A stretch of DNA of 64,000 nucleotides. It comes from a virus. Each line of letters starts with the position of its first letter. Positions within the stretch are counted from its first letter, which is position 1. Under the pieces are notes generated by a model. That model ran no database searches. It was not told the origin of the DNA and saw only the letters and a list, made by a program, of their open reading frames with translations. Made by a program: the position numbers and the translations under genes. The stretch lies in the IMG/VR virus record IMGVR_UViG_3300036785_000488, positions 21,072 through 85,071 of that record. One strand, given 5' to 3'. Below, one piece after another: positions 30,260-40,101 of this stretch.

Positions 30260-30848
30260 CCCGCTCGCCAACCCGTACATCATCAATCCAAGAGAGCTGC
30301 CCGCCAACCAGACAGCGGCGGCAGCGGTTCCGGCCTGGAACATCGGCACGGCGAACCAATGGTGCCAGTCACCGTTCACCACACCGAACTGGAGCGATGA
30401 ATCCCAGCCGGTGGGATCGGTTGCCGCACAGTCGAAGAGTCCAAGCTCTGTGCCTTCGGTGAACGATCCGGACGCTGTTGTTGCCGCCCGTGACGTGAAC
30501 GCACAGAACAACCTCGCCGCTGAGAAAACACGGCAGACAGCGATCCAGACAGCGGCGACGAACGCCATCACCGCCATCAACAACTTGACCGGCGGCGCAC
30601 CTGGTGTCTTCTCGGTCAACCCGGCGTCTGTTGTCCACGGTGTCGCCACACCCGTCACGATCATGGGTTCTGGTTTCACCGGGGCGAGCAGCGTCACCAT
30701 CGGCGTGGCCTGCACAGGCGTCACCGTCGTCAACGACGGCGAGATCACCTGCACCACCGCAGCCACGACAGTGGCCGGGACGTTCAACGTCGTGGTCGTG
30801 GCGACGGGTGGCACCGGTACCGGCGTGGGATTGATGACGTATACGTGA
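30249..30848 (+). CDS. Structural protein with INPRELPAN motif and IPT/TIG domain
   Basis: 199 aa from GTG 30249. N-terminal Tyr-Ile-Ile-Asn-Pro-Arg-Glu-Leu-Pro-Ala-Asn-Gln-Thr-Ala is the third copy of the motif in 25930 and 29747. A helical stretch follows (about 75-112). The C-terminal IPT/TIG domain (115-199) has VFSVNPASVVHG and Ile-Met-Gly-Ser-Gly-Phe. Likely a decoration or minor virion protein. Confidence 0.74.
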   Translation: MPYNPLANPYIINPRELPANQTAAAAVPAWNIGTANQWCQSPFTTPNWSDESQPVGSVAAQSKSPSSVPSVNDPDAVVAARDVNAQNNLAAEKTRQTAIQTAATNAITAINNLTGGAPGVFSVNPASVVHGVATPVTIMGSGFTGASSVTIGVACTGVTVVNDGEITCTTAATTVAGTFNVVVVATGGTGTGVGLMTYT

Positions 30849-31069
30849 GCGTCCAGCGCGGTGTCACGACACCGCAGCAAATCCCTATGTCACCTCGACG
30901 CTTCCTGATCGACGGCAGTCCCCCACCGTGTTATCGCGACCGGTGGGGGGACTGGCAGTGCGGGCACAATCACGATGAGCTAGACCTTGTGCCGCTCCAG
31001 GACATCTACCACTGGGTGGAAGGCTGGACAACACAGAGAGAGGAAGGAACGCCTATCGAGATTCAATAG
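30845..31069 (+). CDS. Hypothetical small protein
   Basis: 74 aa from GTG 30845 (GTGA overlap). Trp/Pro-rich with Cys-Tyr-Arg-Asp and Cys-Gly-His-Asn-His, which could bind a metal. No family recognised. Confidence 0.62.
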   Translation: MSVQRGVTTPQQIPMSPRRFLIDGSPPPCYRDRWGDWQCGHNHDELDLVPLQDIYHWVEGWTTQREEGTPIEIQ

Positions 31070-31132
31070 GGTTCGGGTCGCTGACACAGACCTGTTCCCG
31101 CTCCGCAAGTCGCCTCGCAAAAAAGGAGACCC

Positions 31133-31765
31133 ATGAAGCGACGAACAAGCCTGACATTTTTTATCGGGTGTGCCGCACTCTGCGGCACTTTTCTTTTATT
31201 GACCAGCAGTACCGGCGAAGAGGAGATCAAGGGCGTCAGCCCTCGGTTGGTTCCGGCCAGTGGTACTCCCCCGAGAGTTGTCCATACGCCGGTCGGCAGG
31301 GTGACCGACACCCTCGTACCGACCAGCGCACAGACCTCCCGGACGCAGCTACCACATCCGAATCTGATTCACGACATGAATCAGGTCATCACTATCGCGC
31401 CAGCGCCAACGCCTGTGCCGCCACCGGCAGCCCCTGTGGCCGCACCAGCACCGCCGCCGCCTCCTCCCGCTCCAATACCCACCACCACTACCACGACACA
31501 GCCGCCTGCTCCAGCAGCGCCCGTTGTCAACGACGGTGGCTGGCAGCAGGTGGCGATCTGCGAGGAGGGCGGGTCGAACAGCCCGACCTACGGCTACTTC
31601 GGCATCATGCCGTCAAGCTGGGCTGCCTACGGTGGCACGGCGTACTCAGCGACGGCAGGCGGGTCAAGCTGGGCTACCCAGGTGATGATTGGTGACAAGA
31701 TCAATGGAGGCAACGCCCCCTACGCACCTTCCGGGTGCGCTGCCGCGGGCTACGGGGGCTGGTGA
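31133..31765 (+). CDS. Secreted/membrane-anchored Rpf-like transglycosylase
   Basis: 210 aa, AGGAG five bases before ATG. Residues 1-25 are a signal or anchor (basic start, then hydrophobic FFIGCAALCGTFLLL). A 75-residue Pro/Ala/Thr linker spans the wall. Residues about 135-210 match the resuscitation-promoting-factor lysozyme-like fold: Trp-Gln-Gln-Val-Ala-Ile-Cys-Glu-Glu-Gly-Gly (Cys-Glu with catalytic Glu), Tyr-Gly-Tyr-Phe-Gly-Ile-Met-Pro, and Ala-Pro-Tyr-Ala-Pro-Ser-Gly-Cys. It probably cuts actinobacterial peptidoglycan. Confidence 0.82.
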   Translation: MKRRTSLTFFIGCAALCGTFLLLTSSTGEEEIKGVSPRLVPASGTPPRVVHTPVGRVTDTLVPTSAQTSRTQLPHPNLIHDMNQVITIAPAPTPVPPPAAPVAAPAPPPPPPAPIPTTTTTTQPPAPAAPVVNDGGWQQVAICEEGGSNSPTYGYFGIMPSSWAAYGGTAYSATAGGSSWATQVMIGDKINGGNAPYAPSGCAAAGYGGW

Positions 31766-31904
31766 CGTAAGCTGTCGATGTCCATTGAGTGTGGGCATCT
31801 CGCTTGTGGAGTGGCCCCCTGGTTGTCAGCCAGCCAGGGGGTCGCTTCGCGAATACCGGGTCAGTCTGGAGGGGGAATCAAGAGACTGACCCGGCCCTTG
31901 AATT
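31766..31904. terminator. Two hairpins between converging genes
   Basis: Hairpin A: CCCCCTGG 31815-31822 with CCAGGGGG 31834-31841. Hairpin B: CCGGGTCAGTCT 31856-31867 with AGACTGACCCGG 31883-31894, a perfect 12-bp stem with a 15-nt loop. They separate the plus unit ending at 31765 from the minus unit ending at 31905 and probably terminate transcription from both sides. No T-tract follows. No coding frame is supported. Confidence 0.65.
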
Positions 31905-32180
31905 CTACTGAGCCTTCTCAGGCTCCCCTTGATGCTGGAGCTGATGGGCGATCTGGGCCTGGAAGCTCAAGATGGCCTCGGCTGTCTTGATCGCCTGGTA
32001 GTCGGCCAGGGCATTCGCCAGGGCGGGGTACACGTCCGCTGAAGTGGCGAGCCGCTGGGCCGTGAAGCGGGCCTCAGGATCGAGCACGACCCGACTCTGG
32101 CCGTTCTGGTCGAGCACCACGATGAAGAGGCACTGGACCTCGTGGCCCTGCTGTGCTTCGTTGCCGTTCGTCTCGGTCAA
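31905..32180 (-). CDS. Hypothetical protein
   Basis: 91 aa. N-terminal polar segment, then a beta-strand pair (CLFIVVLDQNGQSRVVLD) and a helix (DVYPALANALADYQAIKTAE). Coupled to the HNH gene by ATGA. No family recognised. Confidence 0.66.
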   Translation of the reverse strand: MTETNGNEAQQGHEVQCLFIVVLDQNGQSRVVLDPEARFTAQRLATSADVYPALANALADYQAIKTAEAILSFQAQIAHQLQHQGEPEKAQ

Positions 32181-32572
32181 TCTGTCCTCCTACGACACCT
32201 CAGACGGTTGCACTCCCGGCACTCCCGGCGTCCGTGGTGGATGAGCGCGTCTTCCAGGCTGTGACCGTGCTTGCAGTGAGTCTTCGACCCCAGCGCCCCT
32301 CTCCGAACGTTCTCACGGCGGGTGACCGGCTCCAGGTGATCAGGACGGCAACAAGCCCTGTTCCGGCACAGGTGATCCAGCTCCAGGCCATCCGGCACCG
32401 GCTGTACTAGCAGCTCGTAGAGAACCACATGAGCAAGGAGATCCTTCCCAAGGTGATTGAGGTGACCATAACCATTGGGGTACCTAGCGGCAGTCCAGGG
32501 CCAGCAGTCGTCAGCGACGAGGAACTTGTCCTCCAGTCGCTCAAGAAGTGATTTGGCATCACTCCTAGTCAA
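32177..32572 (-). CDS. HNH endonuclease (homing-type)
   Basis: 131 aa. DCWPWTAARYPNGYGHL at 22-38 and the HNH core Leu-Glu-Leu-Asp66-His67-Leu-Cys-Arg-Asn71...Cys-Arg-Pro-Asp-His79-Leu-Glu-Pro are typical of free-standing phage HNH enzymes. A C-terminal zinc group (HCKHGHSLED then ECRECNRLR) should bind DNA. It cuts DNA and may promote its own spread. No intron or disrupted gene lies next to it. Overlaps the upstream stop by eight bases. Confidence 0.86.
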   Translation of the reverse strand: MTRSDAKSLLERLEDKFLVADDCWPWTAARYPNGYGHLNHLGKDLLAHVVLYELLVQPVPDGLELDHLCRNRACCRPDHLEPVTRRENVRRGALGSKTHCKHGHSLEDALIHHGRRECRECNRLRCRRRTD

Positions 32573-33128
32573 CCTCGCCTGGCTCCTTTTTGTACATGCC
32601 TTTTCTGTGTCGGATCTCGGTGACCACAGTACTCGTCACGACGCAGAAATCGCAGAGATAGACCTCCTGGCCCTTCCAGCTTTCGGGAGTGAGTCGCTTG
32701 CGATCAGCTCGCCAGTCGATGCAGTCGGTGCCCTTGGGTCGACGGTGCAGGTTGTAGCACTTCCCGGCATCCTCTTTGTACGTGTCCTTGGTGGCGTAGA
32801 ACTCGGGGTGGAAGCCGGTCCAACGCTCCCTCAGACCCTTGAGGATCTCGTCACGGTGGCCCTCCCAGAAGGTGTGCGGACCCCGGATCGTGGAGCGCCC
32901 CACGCGCTTGCCCTGGGCGTTGACCGCATCCTTCTCACCACAATGACAGGGGTCCTCCGGCGCGACGAGGAGAGCTGCCGAGTCAGACTTGACGTTCCCG
33001 TGCTTCTGGACGTGACGCCGCACGAGCTGGTCGAGGATCGGGTCCTGAGCCTCAAGCTCCTTGGGGCCGTCGTAGAGCGGCAGCTCCTCGATGGTCTGAC
33101 ACTCTCTACATACAAGAAGCCGAGGCAC
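32565..33128 (-). CDS. Cys-rich hypothetical protein
   Basis: 187 aa. CRECQT near residue 7, PCHCGEKD near 61 and CDFC near 159 suggest zinc sites. The middle has TFWEGHRDEILKGLRERWTG. It looks like a soluble multi-zinc protein found in actinophage accessory regions; function unknown. One base shared with the upstream gene. Confidence 0.68.
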   Translation of the reverse strand: MPRLLVCRECQTIEELPLYDGPKELEAQDPILDQLVRRHVQKHGNVKSDSAALLVAPEDPCHCGEKDAVNAQGKRVGRSTIRGPHTFWEGHRDEILKGLRERWTGFHPEFYATKDTYKEDAGKCYNLHRRPKGTDCIDWRADRKRLTPESWKGQEVYLCDFCVVTSTVVTEIRHRKGMYKKEPGEVD

Positions 33129-33355
33129 TACCGGCAGTAGCGTCCATCCGGTGTTCTCTTCTCACCGCCGTCGATGCCAGCCTCAAACACGCCGTACCCG
33201 TTGCCGCCCCGATTCAGGTTGCGCCGGTCGGCCAACTGGAGGAGGTGGTCAGGGTCGGGGTAGTTGGAGCGGTCGATGCAGATGCGCTTGTAGGTCCCGT
33301 CGACCGTCCCCTCAAGCAGCTCAGATTCCATCGAGCGGTCCTTGATTGCCGTCAT
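33128..33355 (-). CDS. Hypothetical small protein
   Basis: 75 aa. The C-terminal half has Gly-Gly-Asn-Gly-Tyr-Gly-Val-Phe-Glu-Ala-Gly. GGAGAG lies just before ATG 33355. No function recognised. Confidence 0.62.
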   Translation of the reverse strand: MTAIKDRSMESELLEGTVDGTYKRICIDRSNYPDPDHLLQLADRRNLNRGGNGYGVFEAGIDGGEKRTPDGRYCR

Positions 33356-33364
33356 GGCTCTCCT

Positions 33365-33610
33365 TTAGACCTGGACAGGCTGGCCCTGATCGGACCCCTG
33401 CGTGGTCATGGTCGCGCTGTCGTCGTAGTCCTTCGCCGCCTTCTGCTGGTTCTCCCAGCGTCTGATCAGTCCACTAGCGACCACAGGACCAGCGTCAGCG
33501 GCGATGCTGGTGGCGGCTCTGAAACCAGGCACGTACGCCTGGAAGCCCCCCCAGTGACCGATCTGCACACCACCAGTACTGACCGGCTGAGGCCCTTGCT
33601 GCTCTGCCAT
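33365..33610 (-). CDS. Hypothetical small protein
   Basis: 81 aa; ATG 33610 chosen with GGAGAG about six bases upstream; upstream residues of the longer frame look like shadow. Gln/Gly/Ala-rich, with one central helix. Its place next to tail genes suggests a minor structural role only by position. Confidence 0.62.
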   Translation of the reverse strand: MAEQQGPQPVSTGGVQIGHWGGFQAYVPGFRAATSIAADAGPVVASGLIRRWENQQKAAKDYDDSATMTTQGSDQGQPVQV

Positions 33611-33620
33611 GGCGACTCTC

Positions 33621-33998
33621 CTACCAGACGTCTTCCACGCCCACGTTACGCGCCGAGGACTGTGCGCCTGCGACACCCCCGGACAGCTCGTAGCGAGCGT
33701 TGGGGTAGAACCGGTCGACTTTGAAGGCCATGTCGATACCGGGCTGGCGGTCGGGGTAGTCGGGGTAGCCGAACCGGGGCGGGAAGGGGATGATCTGGGG
33801 GAGCGGGGGGCGCACCGTGGCCTGGATGACGTCGCCTGGAATCGTGGCCGTCATGAGCGAGGCCGTGACCAGAGCCTCCTGGGAGGCGTAGGTTGGGCCA
33901 GCCTCGTAGTAGACGTCGCCGCTCGATATTTGCTCCTGGTTGTCCGGTGGGATCACCGGCATGTACGGCTGGTTGCCGAGGGTCCTCCGAGGAGCCAT
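33621..33998 (-). CDS. Hypothetical Pro/Tyr-rich protein
   Basis: 125 aa from ATG 33998. A CATAAT sits five bases upstream, so a local leaderless start is possible. Pro/Tyr/Gln-rich with QIIPFPPRFGYPDYPDRQPG in the middle. Probably a minor virion component by composition and position. No family recognised. Confidence 0.62.
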   Translation of the reverse strand: MAPRRTLGNQPYMPVIPPDNQEQISSGDVYYEAGPTYASQEALVTASLMTATIPGDVIQATVRPPLPQIIPFPPRFGYPDYPDRQPGIDMAFKVDRFYPNARYELSGGVAGAQSSARNVGVEDVW

Positions 33999-34014
33999 GC
34001 TCAATTATGCCCCG

Positions 34015-34515
34015 CTACGCGATCTGGATTGCGACGTAGCCGGTTCCAATCGCCCCGCCAACGACACCACGCCTGAGGTATCCGCTCGATCCCCCCACTC
34101 CAATAGCCTGGAGAGCAAGCGCCCCAGGAGCCGTGATGTTTGCGAAGCATGTAAACGACAGGGGGTAGGTATTCGCTGCGATCTGACCAGCCGCGCCCCA
34201 CAATATCTGCGTACCGGTGGGACCAGAGAAAGAACCCGCAGCAGTCCCGATGACAACCTGGACAGTAAGGGATGAGTTTTGGCCCAAAGGCATATATCCC
34301 TGACCGGTGAAGGTGACCATCCACAGACCTACCGCCAGTGAGCCGGTCGAGAGAAAGGTCTGCATTGCTGTTGTTACGTTGAAGTCGGCACCGATAACGC
34401 CCGCCACCTGATTTATCCCTATCCCTGGCGGTCCCTGAGGCCCGGCGGGACCGGGGACACCAGTCACAGCAACGTAAGCACTCGTTCCTACATCCCAATA
34501 CTTGAGAACAGCCAT
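34015..34515 (-). CDS. KYWDV-family fibre protein (paralogue 1)
   Basis: 166 aa. N-terminus LKYWDVGTSAYV followed by a very short collagen-like run ([10 protein letters not shown]), then a beta-rich C-terminal domain of about 130 residues. The same KYWD start and collagen run occur in three tandem genes at 56169-57476. It lies one base downstream of the giant collagen fibre. Likely a receptor-contacting or decoration fibre. Confidence 0.75.
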   Translation of the reverse strand: MAVLKYWDVGTSAYVAVTGVPGPAGPQGPPGIGINQVAGVIGADFNVTTAMQTFLSTGSLAVGLWMVTFTGQGYMPLGQNSSLTVQVVIGTAAGSFSGPTGTQILWGAAGQIAANTYPLSFTCFANITAPGALALQAIGVGGSSGYLRRGVVGGAIGTGYVAIQIA

Positions 34516-37500
34516 TAGCCCGTCCCTAAGTAATCCACGAATACGAATGTGATGTTACGGCCAGTTTGCCCAGCCCAAGCCGCAGAAGCCGAGCTTGCTA
34601 TCCGAAACTGATCACCGGCATTAGCTCTCACACTCTGATTGACTACGTGTGAGACCCCTCCTCCGCTATTAGTGTTTGAAATGGTGTATTGCTGAAAAAT
34701 AGTGGCTCCGTTCCCCGACTCCATGTTAAGCCATCCTTGTTGAGCTGCCCCCGTCGTAACACCACGTACTTGTGCTCCGATACGCCAAACTCCTGCTATA
34801 GGTGCCGTGATCAAACCGTTGGCGATGTTGTAAAGGTTGTAGTCGTCGTACACCTCAGTGTCGAAGGTGACTAAGCCATTGGTGGTGGGCCACGTAAAAG
34901 CGGCGTTGCGGTAAGCACTGGCATGTAAAACATCGCGAGCCTTTTTCCACGCACCACCGTTCAAAGACACCCAGACCTCACCTGATGTGTCCGTGAAGAA
35001 GTTGACCCCGGAGGGTGGCGGTACTTGTGGCGGAATGTATGGAACGCTCCCCGGTGTCGGTGTGCTGGTATCAACCCAGAGCAAACCTGCGGGCGGGGCG
35101 ATGGTCGGTGCGTTCGACGGTGGTGCAGTCGAGGCCACCTCTGCGTAGGCCACTGATGTAGCAAGAGGCCAAGGAAGATTCGCTATCCAGTTCGGTGAGA
35201 TCAACAACGCATTGTTGGCCCATGCCGTAGTGGGCATGGCGCTCTGATTCGCGATGTAAGCACCAGTGCCGAAGAGAAGCGTGACGTGACCACCAGGAGA
35301 GTTGACGTTTGACGCCTGAGTTTGAATGCCAACCGTGGCACCCGCCGGGGAGGATGGACTCCAAATCGTGAACATATACGGATGATTTGCCAACACGTTG
35401 ATCGGAGTCTGGAGTGTGATCGTGTTCCACGCACCAGGCGTCACCGATGCCGGGTTACCTACTGCAAGCTGAGTGGTAGTTGCCGGGTCCCACACCTGTA
35501 CTTGCCAGCCAGCCGTTGTCAAACCACCAGTGTTTGCAGCATCGCAATACCAGTCGACACTGCTCACCCAACCAGCAGTACTGAACTGAAACCGAAGTCC
35601 GATGTTGTAGCCCGATAGCTGCTGGCCGGAACCCTCTGTCAGATGGATGTTGTCAGCCGCTGCTGCAACACCTTTGGGGCCGTAAAGCAGGTCGTTCTGG
35701 GTATTTAAGTAGAAATCACCCGTTACTCCCTGATTGGCTGGTAACCCCGCTCCGCTCCAGACCGTGCCACCACCACTACCCGAAGATCCCTGGGCACCCT
35801 GTGCTCCTGCTGCTCCTTGCGCGCCAGCGGCTCCCTGAGCACCAACATTGCCTGCGATGCCAAGAGTCCAAGCGGCATACGTTCCGCTGCCTGCCACGGT
35901 GTCGATGTTGATCGTGAGCGAGGTGCCTGAATATGCCGTAACGGCACCTTCCATGTAGTTGGTCGGCGTGGTCGTATAAGCGGCACGTACACGCGCACCG
36001 ACCCCATAAGCGAGACCGGCTTGAGTTACGAAGACTTTTGATCCGACGCCAATCGCGAAAGAAGTTGCCGATGTAGCGGTGTAACCCGCACCTTGTGCGC
36101 CTTGCGCTCCTGTCGTCCCCTGAGCACCTGCTGCGCCTTGAGGACCCGTACTACCGGTTGCTCCAGCCGCACCCTGTGCTCCTGTTGTTCCTGGAGCACC
36201 GGTCGCGCCTTGTGCGCCTTGTGCTCCTGTCCCCGTCGCTCCTTGCGGACCTTGCGGTCCCGTGCTACCCGCAGCACCAGTAGCGCCCTGAGGCCCTGCA
36301 CCCCCAGTCGCTCCTGTTGCGCCTTGCGGACCTGCCACACCAGTCGCACCGGTAACACCTTGTGTACCTTGTGGTCCCTGTGCTCCTGTCCCTGTTGCAC
36401 CTTGAGTACCTGTTGCTCCTTGCGCTCCTGTCGAACCTTGGGCACCAGTTGCTCCCTGCGCTCCCGCTGCTCCTTGCGTCCCCTGTGGGCCGCGCAGCGT
36501 CGTGATGTACGTCACCGTCACCGAGGTCTGTGACTGCACCGAGGTCACGTTGCCGTAGAAGCCCAACGAGTTGGCGTTGGTCGACATCACGTTGTCGCCA
36601 ACCTTGATCGTGCGACCGGCGACAGCAGTGGGCACGATGGCTGCGGTGGTACCCGAGCCGTTCATCTGCGTGACGGTGGTCCAGTTGTCCAGGCCCTCTA
36701 GACCCTGCGGTCCTTGTGCTCCAGCGGCTCCCTGCGCGCCCGCCGCCCCTTGTGCCCCAGCAGCACCTTGAGCACCAACAGAACCCTGGGCACCCGTCGC
36801 TCCTTGAGCACCAGTACCCGTCGCACCCTGAGCACCTTGCGGACCCGTACCGCCGGTAGCTCCCGTCGATCCCTGCGGACCTATACTGCCAGTCGCTCCG
36901 ACTGCGCCCTGCGCTCCTTGAGCACCCTGCGCTCCTGTACCGGTCGCGCCCTGAAAACCTTGCGGGCCTTGAGCACCCGTCGAACCGGGAGCACCGGCTG
37001 CACCTTGTGCCCCAGCAGCACCTTGTGGTCCGGTAACGCTTGCGCCTTGAGCGCCCTGAGGCCCAGTGCTACCAGTCGCACCAGTTGCACCCTGAGGTCC
37101 AGCGCCACCAGTGGCACCGGTTACGCCTTGAGTACCCGTCGCTCCTTGCGCTCCTTGCGCTCCTGTACCTGTGACTCCCTGGGGACCTTGAGCACCCGTT
37201 GCGCCCTGCGTGCCCTGAAGACCCTGAGGGCCTTGGACTCCAACCTGGCCCGCGATCCCAATGTTCCATGAGACAAAGGTGCCGGTACCCATGGTCGTGT
37301 CGACATTGATCGTCAGCGTCGTACCCGAGTACGCCGTGACGGCACCCTCCATCCAGACAATCGCTGTATTGCTCGCGCGTGCTCGATCACCGACCAAGTA
37401 CGCCAGTCCAGCTTGCGTCGTGAACGTCTTCGATCCGGTACCGATGACGTTGCTCGTAGTCGAAGTAGCGGTGTAGCCAGCCCCCTGCGGACCCTGTGTA

Positions 37501-38921
37501 CCGGTCGCACCTTGCGCGCCCGTGGTTCCTTGTGCCCCGGTGGAACCTTGCGCTCCAACAGCGCCCTGCGGACCTGTGCCACCAACGGCACCCGTAGCTC
37601 CTTGCACGCCCTGAGGACCCGTCGATCCAGTTGCCCCCGTCGATCCCTGGGCACCGGGCGATCCCTGGGGGCCGGTTACCGATGCGCCCTGTGCTCCCTG
37701 TGGTCCTTGCGTGCCGGTGGCACCTGCGGCCCCAGTCGTACCTTGCGGACCCGCCGCTCCTATGACGCCCTGGGTACCCTGTGGGCCGGTCGATCCGGTT
37801 GCCCCGGTGACTCCCTGGGTCCCTTGGGGACCGGTCGACCCCTGGGGACCGGCGGAACCCTGTGGTCCCGGCACCGAGGACGGCGCACCCTGAGCGCCCT
37901 GAGCACCAGGCGCACCGGTTGCTCCCTGCACCCCTTGGGGACCAGTCGAACCAGTCGTGCCGGTGGCACCTTGCGGACCCGCTGCACCTTGTGGTCCCGT
38001 GCCCCCGGTCGCACCGACTGCTCCCTGCACACCCTGCGGTCCCGGCACAGTCGAAGCTGCACCCTGCACACCCTGAGGACCGGTCGCACCGACAACTCCC
38101 TGTGTCCCCTGAGGACCGGTCGGGCCGGTTGCCCCGACGACGCCCTGCGTCCCCTGGAGGCCCTGAGGCCCCTGGGTGCCAGTAGCTCCCGTGGCACCCT
38201 GTGTGCCGGTCGAGCCTTGCGGGCCTGCTACACCCTGAGTGCCCTGGGGGCCAGCAGCCCCGGTCGTTCCAGTTGATCCGGTGAGTCCCTGGAAGCCCTG
38301 CGGACCCTGACTACCCTGCGCCCCGGTGACTCCCGGTGGACCCTGCGCGCCCTGCGCCCCGGTCCCCGGCGGTCCCTGGGGACCTTGTGATCCGGTCGCT
38401 CCCTGCGGGCCTGCTGCGCCCTGAGCGCCGGTCCCTGATGGCCCCTGCGGCCCGGTTCCTCCCGTCGCACCTTGAGAACCCTGGGGGCCTGCTGGTCCCT
38501 GTGCTCCGGTCCCCGCCGGTCCCTGGACACCCTGAGTTCCCTGCGGACCCTGAGTCCCTACAGCTCCACTATTGCCCTGCGGACCCTGTGTTCCAGGTGA
38601 GCCAATGGCACCCTGGGCACCCGGAGATCCCTGAGCGCCTTGAGGGCCTTGGGTACCACCGCCGCTGCCCTGGGGAGTGGGCGGGAGGTACGTCGGGTAG
38701 GCCGGATCACCGCCCTGAAAGATGCACCAGACGACGGCACCGACAGCCGGTGTCGAACTCGTCGTCGTGAGCGGAGGTGCCCAGATCTTGACCGGCATGG
38801 TCCCGTAGATCTGGGGGATATACATCTGAATGCGATGCGTCTTGGACGGATCATTGGTCGCGTAGACCTTGGCCGGGTAGACGCCGGGGTACTGCGAGCT
38901 GCCGTTCGTACTAACAGACAT
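34515..38921 (-). CDS. Giant collagen-like tail fibre with baseplate N-domain and C1q-like tip
   Basis: 1468 aa; ATG 38921 chosen, since the longer frame is antisense-like sequence. Residues 1-80 resemble an OB-fold baseplate or spike domain ([35 protein letters not shown]). Residues about 89-1055 are Gly-x-Gln/Gly-x-x collagen triplets broken by three folded inserts, two of which are near copies (GYTAT...GSK...QAGLAY). A DUF4082-like jelly roll follows (about 1095-1240), then an APTIxPPxGLLWxDTSTPTP module and a C1q-like tip. It should form a trimeric fibre of the tail or baseplate. Confidence 0.85.
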   Translation of the reverse strand: MSVSTNGSSQYPGVYPAKVYATNDPSKTHRIQMYIPQIYGTMPVKIWAPPLTTTSSTPAVGAVVWCIFQGGDPAYPTYLPPTPQGSGGGTQGPQGAQGSPGAQGAIGSPGTQGPQGNSGAVGTQGPQGTQGVQGPAGTGAQGPAGPQGSQGATGGTGPQGPSGTGAQGAAGPQGATGSQGPQGPPGTGAQGAQGPPGVTGAQGSQGPQGFQGLTGSTGTTGAAGPQGTQGVAGPQGSTGTQGATGATGTQGPQGLQGTQGVVGATGPTGPQGTQGVVGATGPQGVQGAASTVPGPQGVQGAVGATGGTGPQGAAGPQGATGTTGSTGPQGVQGATGAPGAQGAQGAPSSVPGPQGSAGPQGSTGPQGTQGVTGATGSTGPQGTQGVIGAAGPQGTTGAAGATGTQGPQGAQGASVTGPQGSPGAQGSTGATGSTGPQGVQGATGAVGGTGPQGAVGAQGSTGAQGTTGAQGATGTQGPQGAGYTATSTTSNVIGTGSKTFTTQAGLAYLVGDRARASNTAIVWMEGAVTAYSGTTLTINVDTTMGTGTFVSWNIGIAGQVGVQGPQGLQGTQGATGAQGPQGVTGTGAQGAQGATGTQGVTGATGGAGPQGATGATGSTGPQGAQGASVTGPQGAAGAQGAAGAPGSTGAQGPQGFQGATGTGAQGAQGAQGAVGATGSIGPQGSTGATGGTGPQGAQGATGTGAQGATGAQGSVGAQGAAGAQGAAGAQGAAGAQGPQGLEGLDNWTTVTQMNGSGTTAAIVPTAVAGRTIKVGDNVMSTNANSLGFYGNVTSVQSQTSVTVTYITTLRGPQGTQGAAGAQGATGAQGSTGAQGATGTQGATGTGAQGPQGTQGVTGATGVAGPQGATGATGGAGPQGATGAAGSTGPQGPQGATGTGAQGAQGATGAPGTTGAQGAAGATGSTGPQGAAGAQGTTGAQGAQGAGYTATSATSFAIGVGSKVFVTQAGLAYGVGARVRAAYTTTPTNYMEGAVTAYSGTSLTINIDTVAGSGTYAAWTLGIAGNVGAQGAAGAQGAAGAQGAQGSSGSGGGTVWSGAGLPANQGVTGDFYLNTQNDLLYGPKGVAAAADNIHLTEGSGQQLSGYNIGLRFQFSTAGWVSSVDWYCDAANTGGLTTAGWQVQVWDPATTTQLAVGNPASVTPGAWNTITLQTPINVLANHPYMFTIWSPSSPAGATVGIQTQASNVNSPGGHVTLLFGTGAYIANQSAMPTTAWANNALLISPNWIANLPWPLATSVAYAEVASTAPPSNAPTIAPPAGLLWVDTSTPTPGSVPYIPPQVPPPSGVNFFTDTSGEVWVSLNGGAWKKARDVLHASAYRNAAFTWPTTNGLVTFDTEVYDDYNLYNIANGLITAPIAGVWRIGAQVRGVTTGAAQQGWLNMESGNGATIFQQYTISNTNSGGGVSHVVNQSVRANAGDQFRIASSASAAWAGQTGRNITFVFVDYLGTG
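35785..38657 (-). repeat. Collagen-triplet repeat tract
   Basis: Nine-base periodic DNA encoding Gly-Pro-Gln/Gly-Ala-Gln/Gly-Ala-Thr triplets inside the fibre gene, interrupted by folded inserts at about 37240-37490, 36485-36715 and 35840-36090. The first and third inserts are diverged duplicates. The tract gives long false open frames on the other strand. Confidence 0.9.
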
Positions 38922-40101
38922 CGATGTTGGAGGCGTATGCCGCCCGCCAACGATTGTTGACCAAGGTGGTGGGCGGGGCGTTGGAGATCGAGTAGGCGAA
39001 CGGATTGGTGGGGGAAAAGGCGACAGCAGTGCCTTGGATGGCGCGCACTCCTTTGTCCCCAGTGGAATCGCGCCCAAGAGAAAGGTCGAGGGAGTAGCTC
39101 CACGACTCGATCTTGTGGACCACACACTGCACCCACCAGATACCGTCGTTGACGGCATCGATGCCGGAGATCACTACGGGCACCCCCTGGCGCACGGTGG
39201 TGAGACCACTGACGGTAGCGATGGCCTGGTAGACCCAGCGGTTGGAGTCAGCTATGCCCTGAAGAGTGGCCTGAGCTGCACCCTGGTTGACGACCACGGT
39301 GTCGGAGATCTGTTGACCGAAGAACGGGTAGTTCTGGTCCCGACCCAGAGGGATGGAGTTCGTGGCGTCGTTGTTGGCGCTGAAGATCTGACCGGTTCGG
39401 AGATCCAACCCACCGATGTTCCGCACTGCCTTGGTACCTCCGGCGTAGCTAGAGTTCGACTCACCGGTCAAGGAATGGAACACACTCATGGTCTGTTGCA
39501 GTCCATTCGGAGCAGCATTACGAGACACGAAGATCGGCATGGTGGACCAATACCGCTGCATGGAGAGATCGACCGACACAAAGCGAATTCTGGTCTTGTT
39601 GCACGCCAGGGAGTAGCCGGTCTTCGCAGACAACTGTGTCAGATAAGACCACGCCGAATCACCAGTACAAGAAAGTTGCGGCCATATTGGATCATCGTCC
39701 TGAACAACCGAGGCCAAGAAGTACTGACTCGCAATCTGTTCCACCAAGGATGATGCCTGGACGGTCGACCATGCTCCGATGAAGGGGTCCTTGAGGGTAT
39801 AGCTGGCTCCGATACAAACCACATCCTCAAGAGCTGAGAGGTCGGAGATGGTGCGGTCGTAATGGTTTTCAATGTGATCGACGTATCCATAGAAGTAGTC
39901 GAGATCGAGAGGTTGCCAGCCGTACTGCATCTTCACCGGAGTACCAGGCTGCAGCTCAGGAACCGAAGTGTTCTCGCCGCGCAGTGTGATGATGGCGGTG
40001 TCGTGCATCCCCTCAGTCTGGACGACCTTGACATTGCTCACCGTCTTGATGGCAGCACGGCCCGCAGGGTCGAAGATCGGTAGGGCGTACGCCTTGATCA
40101 T
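38911..40101 (-). CDS. Baseplate hub protein, gp27/phage late control D-like
   Basis: 396 aa. N-terminal strand ([20 protein letters not shown]), [13 protein letters not shown] and [10 protein letters not shown] are the usual start of gp27/gpD hub proteins. Asn/Gly-rich middle loops and [26 protein letters not shown] match the later hub strands. The hub joins the tail tube to the spike and baseplate. It ends 11 bases inside the fibre gene and begins next to a LysM-like gene, the normal order of tail genes. Confidence 0.82.
   Translation of the reverse strand: MIKAYALPIFDPAGRAAIKTVSNVKVVQTEGMHDTAIITLRGENTSVPELQPGTPVKMQYGWQPLDLDYFYGYVDHIENHYDRTISDLSALEDVVCIGASYTLKDPFIGAWSTVQASSLVEQIASQYFLASVVQDDDPIWPQLSCTGDSAWSYLTQLSAKTGYSLACNKTRIRFVSVDLSMQRYWSTMPIFVSRNAAPNGLQQTMSVFHSLTGESNSSYAGGTKAVRNIGGLDLRTGQIFSANNDATNSIPLGRDQNYPFFGQQISDTVVVNQGAAQATLQGIADSNRWVYQAIATVSGLTTVRQGVPVVISGIDAVNDGIWWVQCVVHKIESWSYSLDLSLGRDSTGDKGVRAIQGTAVAFSPTNPFAYSISNAPPTTLVNNRWRAAYASNIDVC

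Noticed and set aside
29462-30880. 472-aa minus-strand frame
   Set aside because: Only the last 75 codons (29462-29689) look real; the rest lies antisense to the SAP and IPT genes.
36714-38276. Open frames antisense to the collagen region (185-287 aa)
   Set aside because: Ser/Cys/Arg-rich translations of GC repeat DNA; no start context and no motif.
35785-38657. Repeat tract resembling a CRISPR or minisatellite
   Set aside because: The nine-base period encodes collagen triplets in frame; there are no constant repeats with unique spacers.
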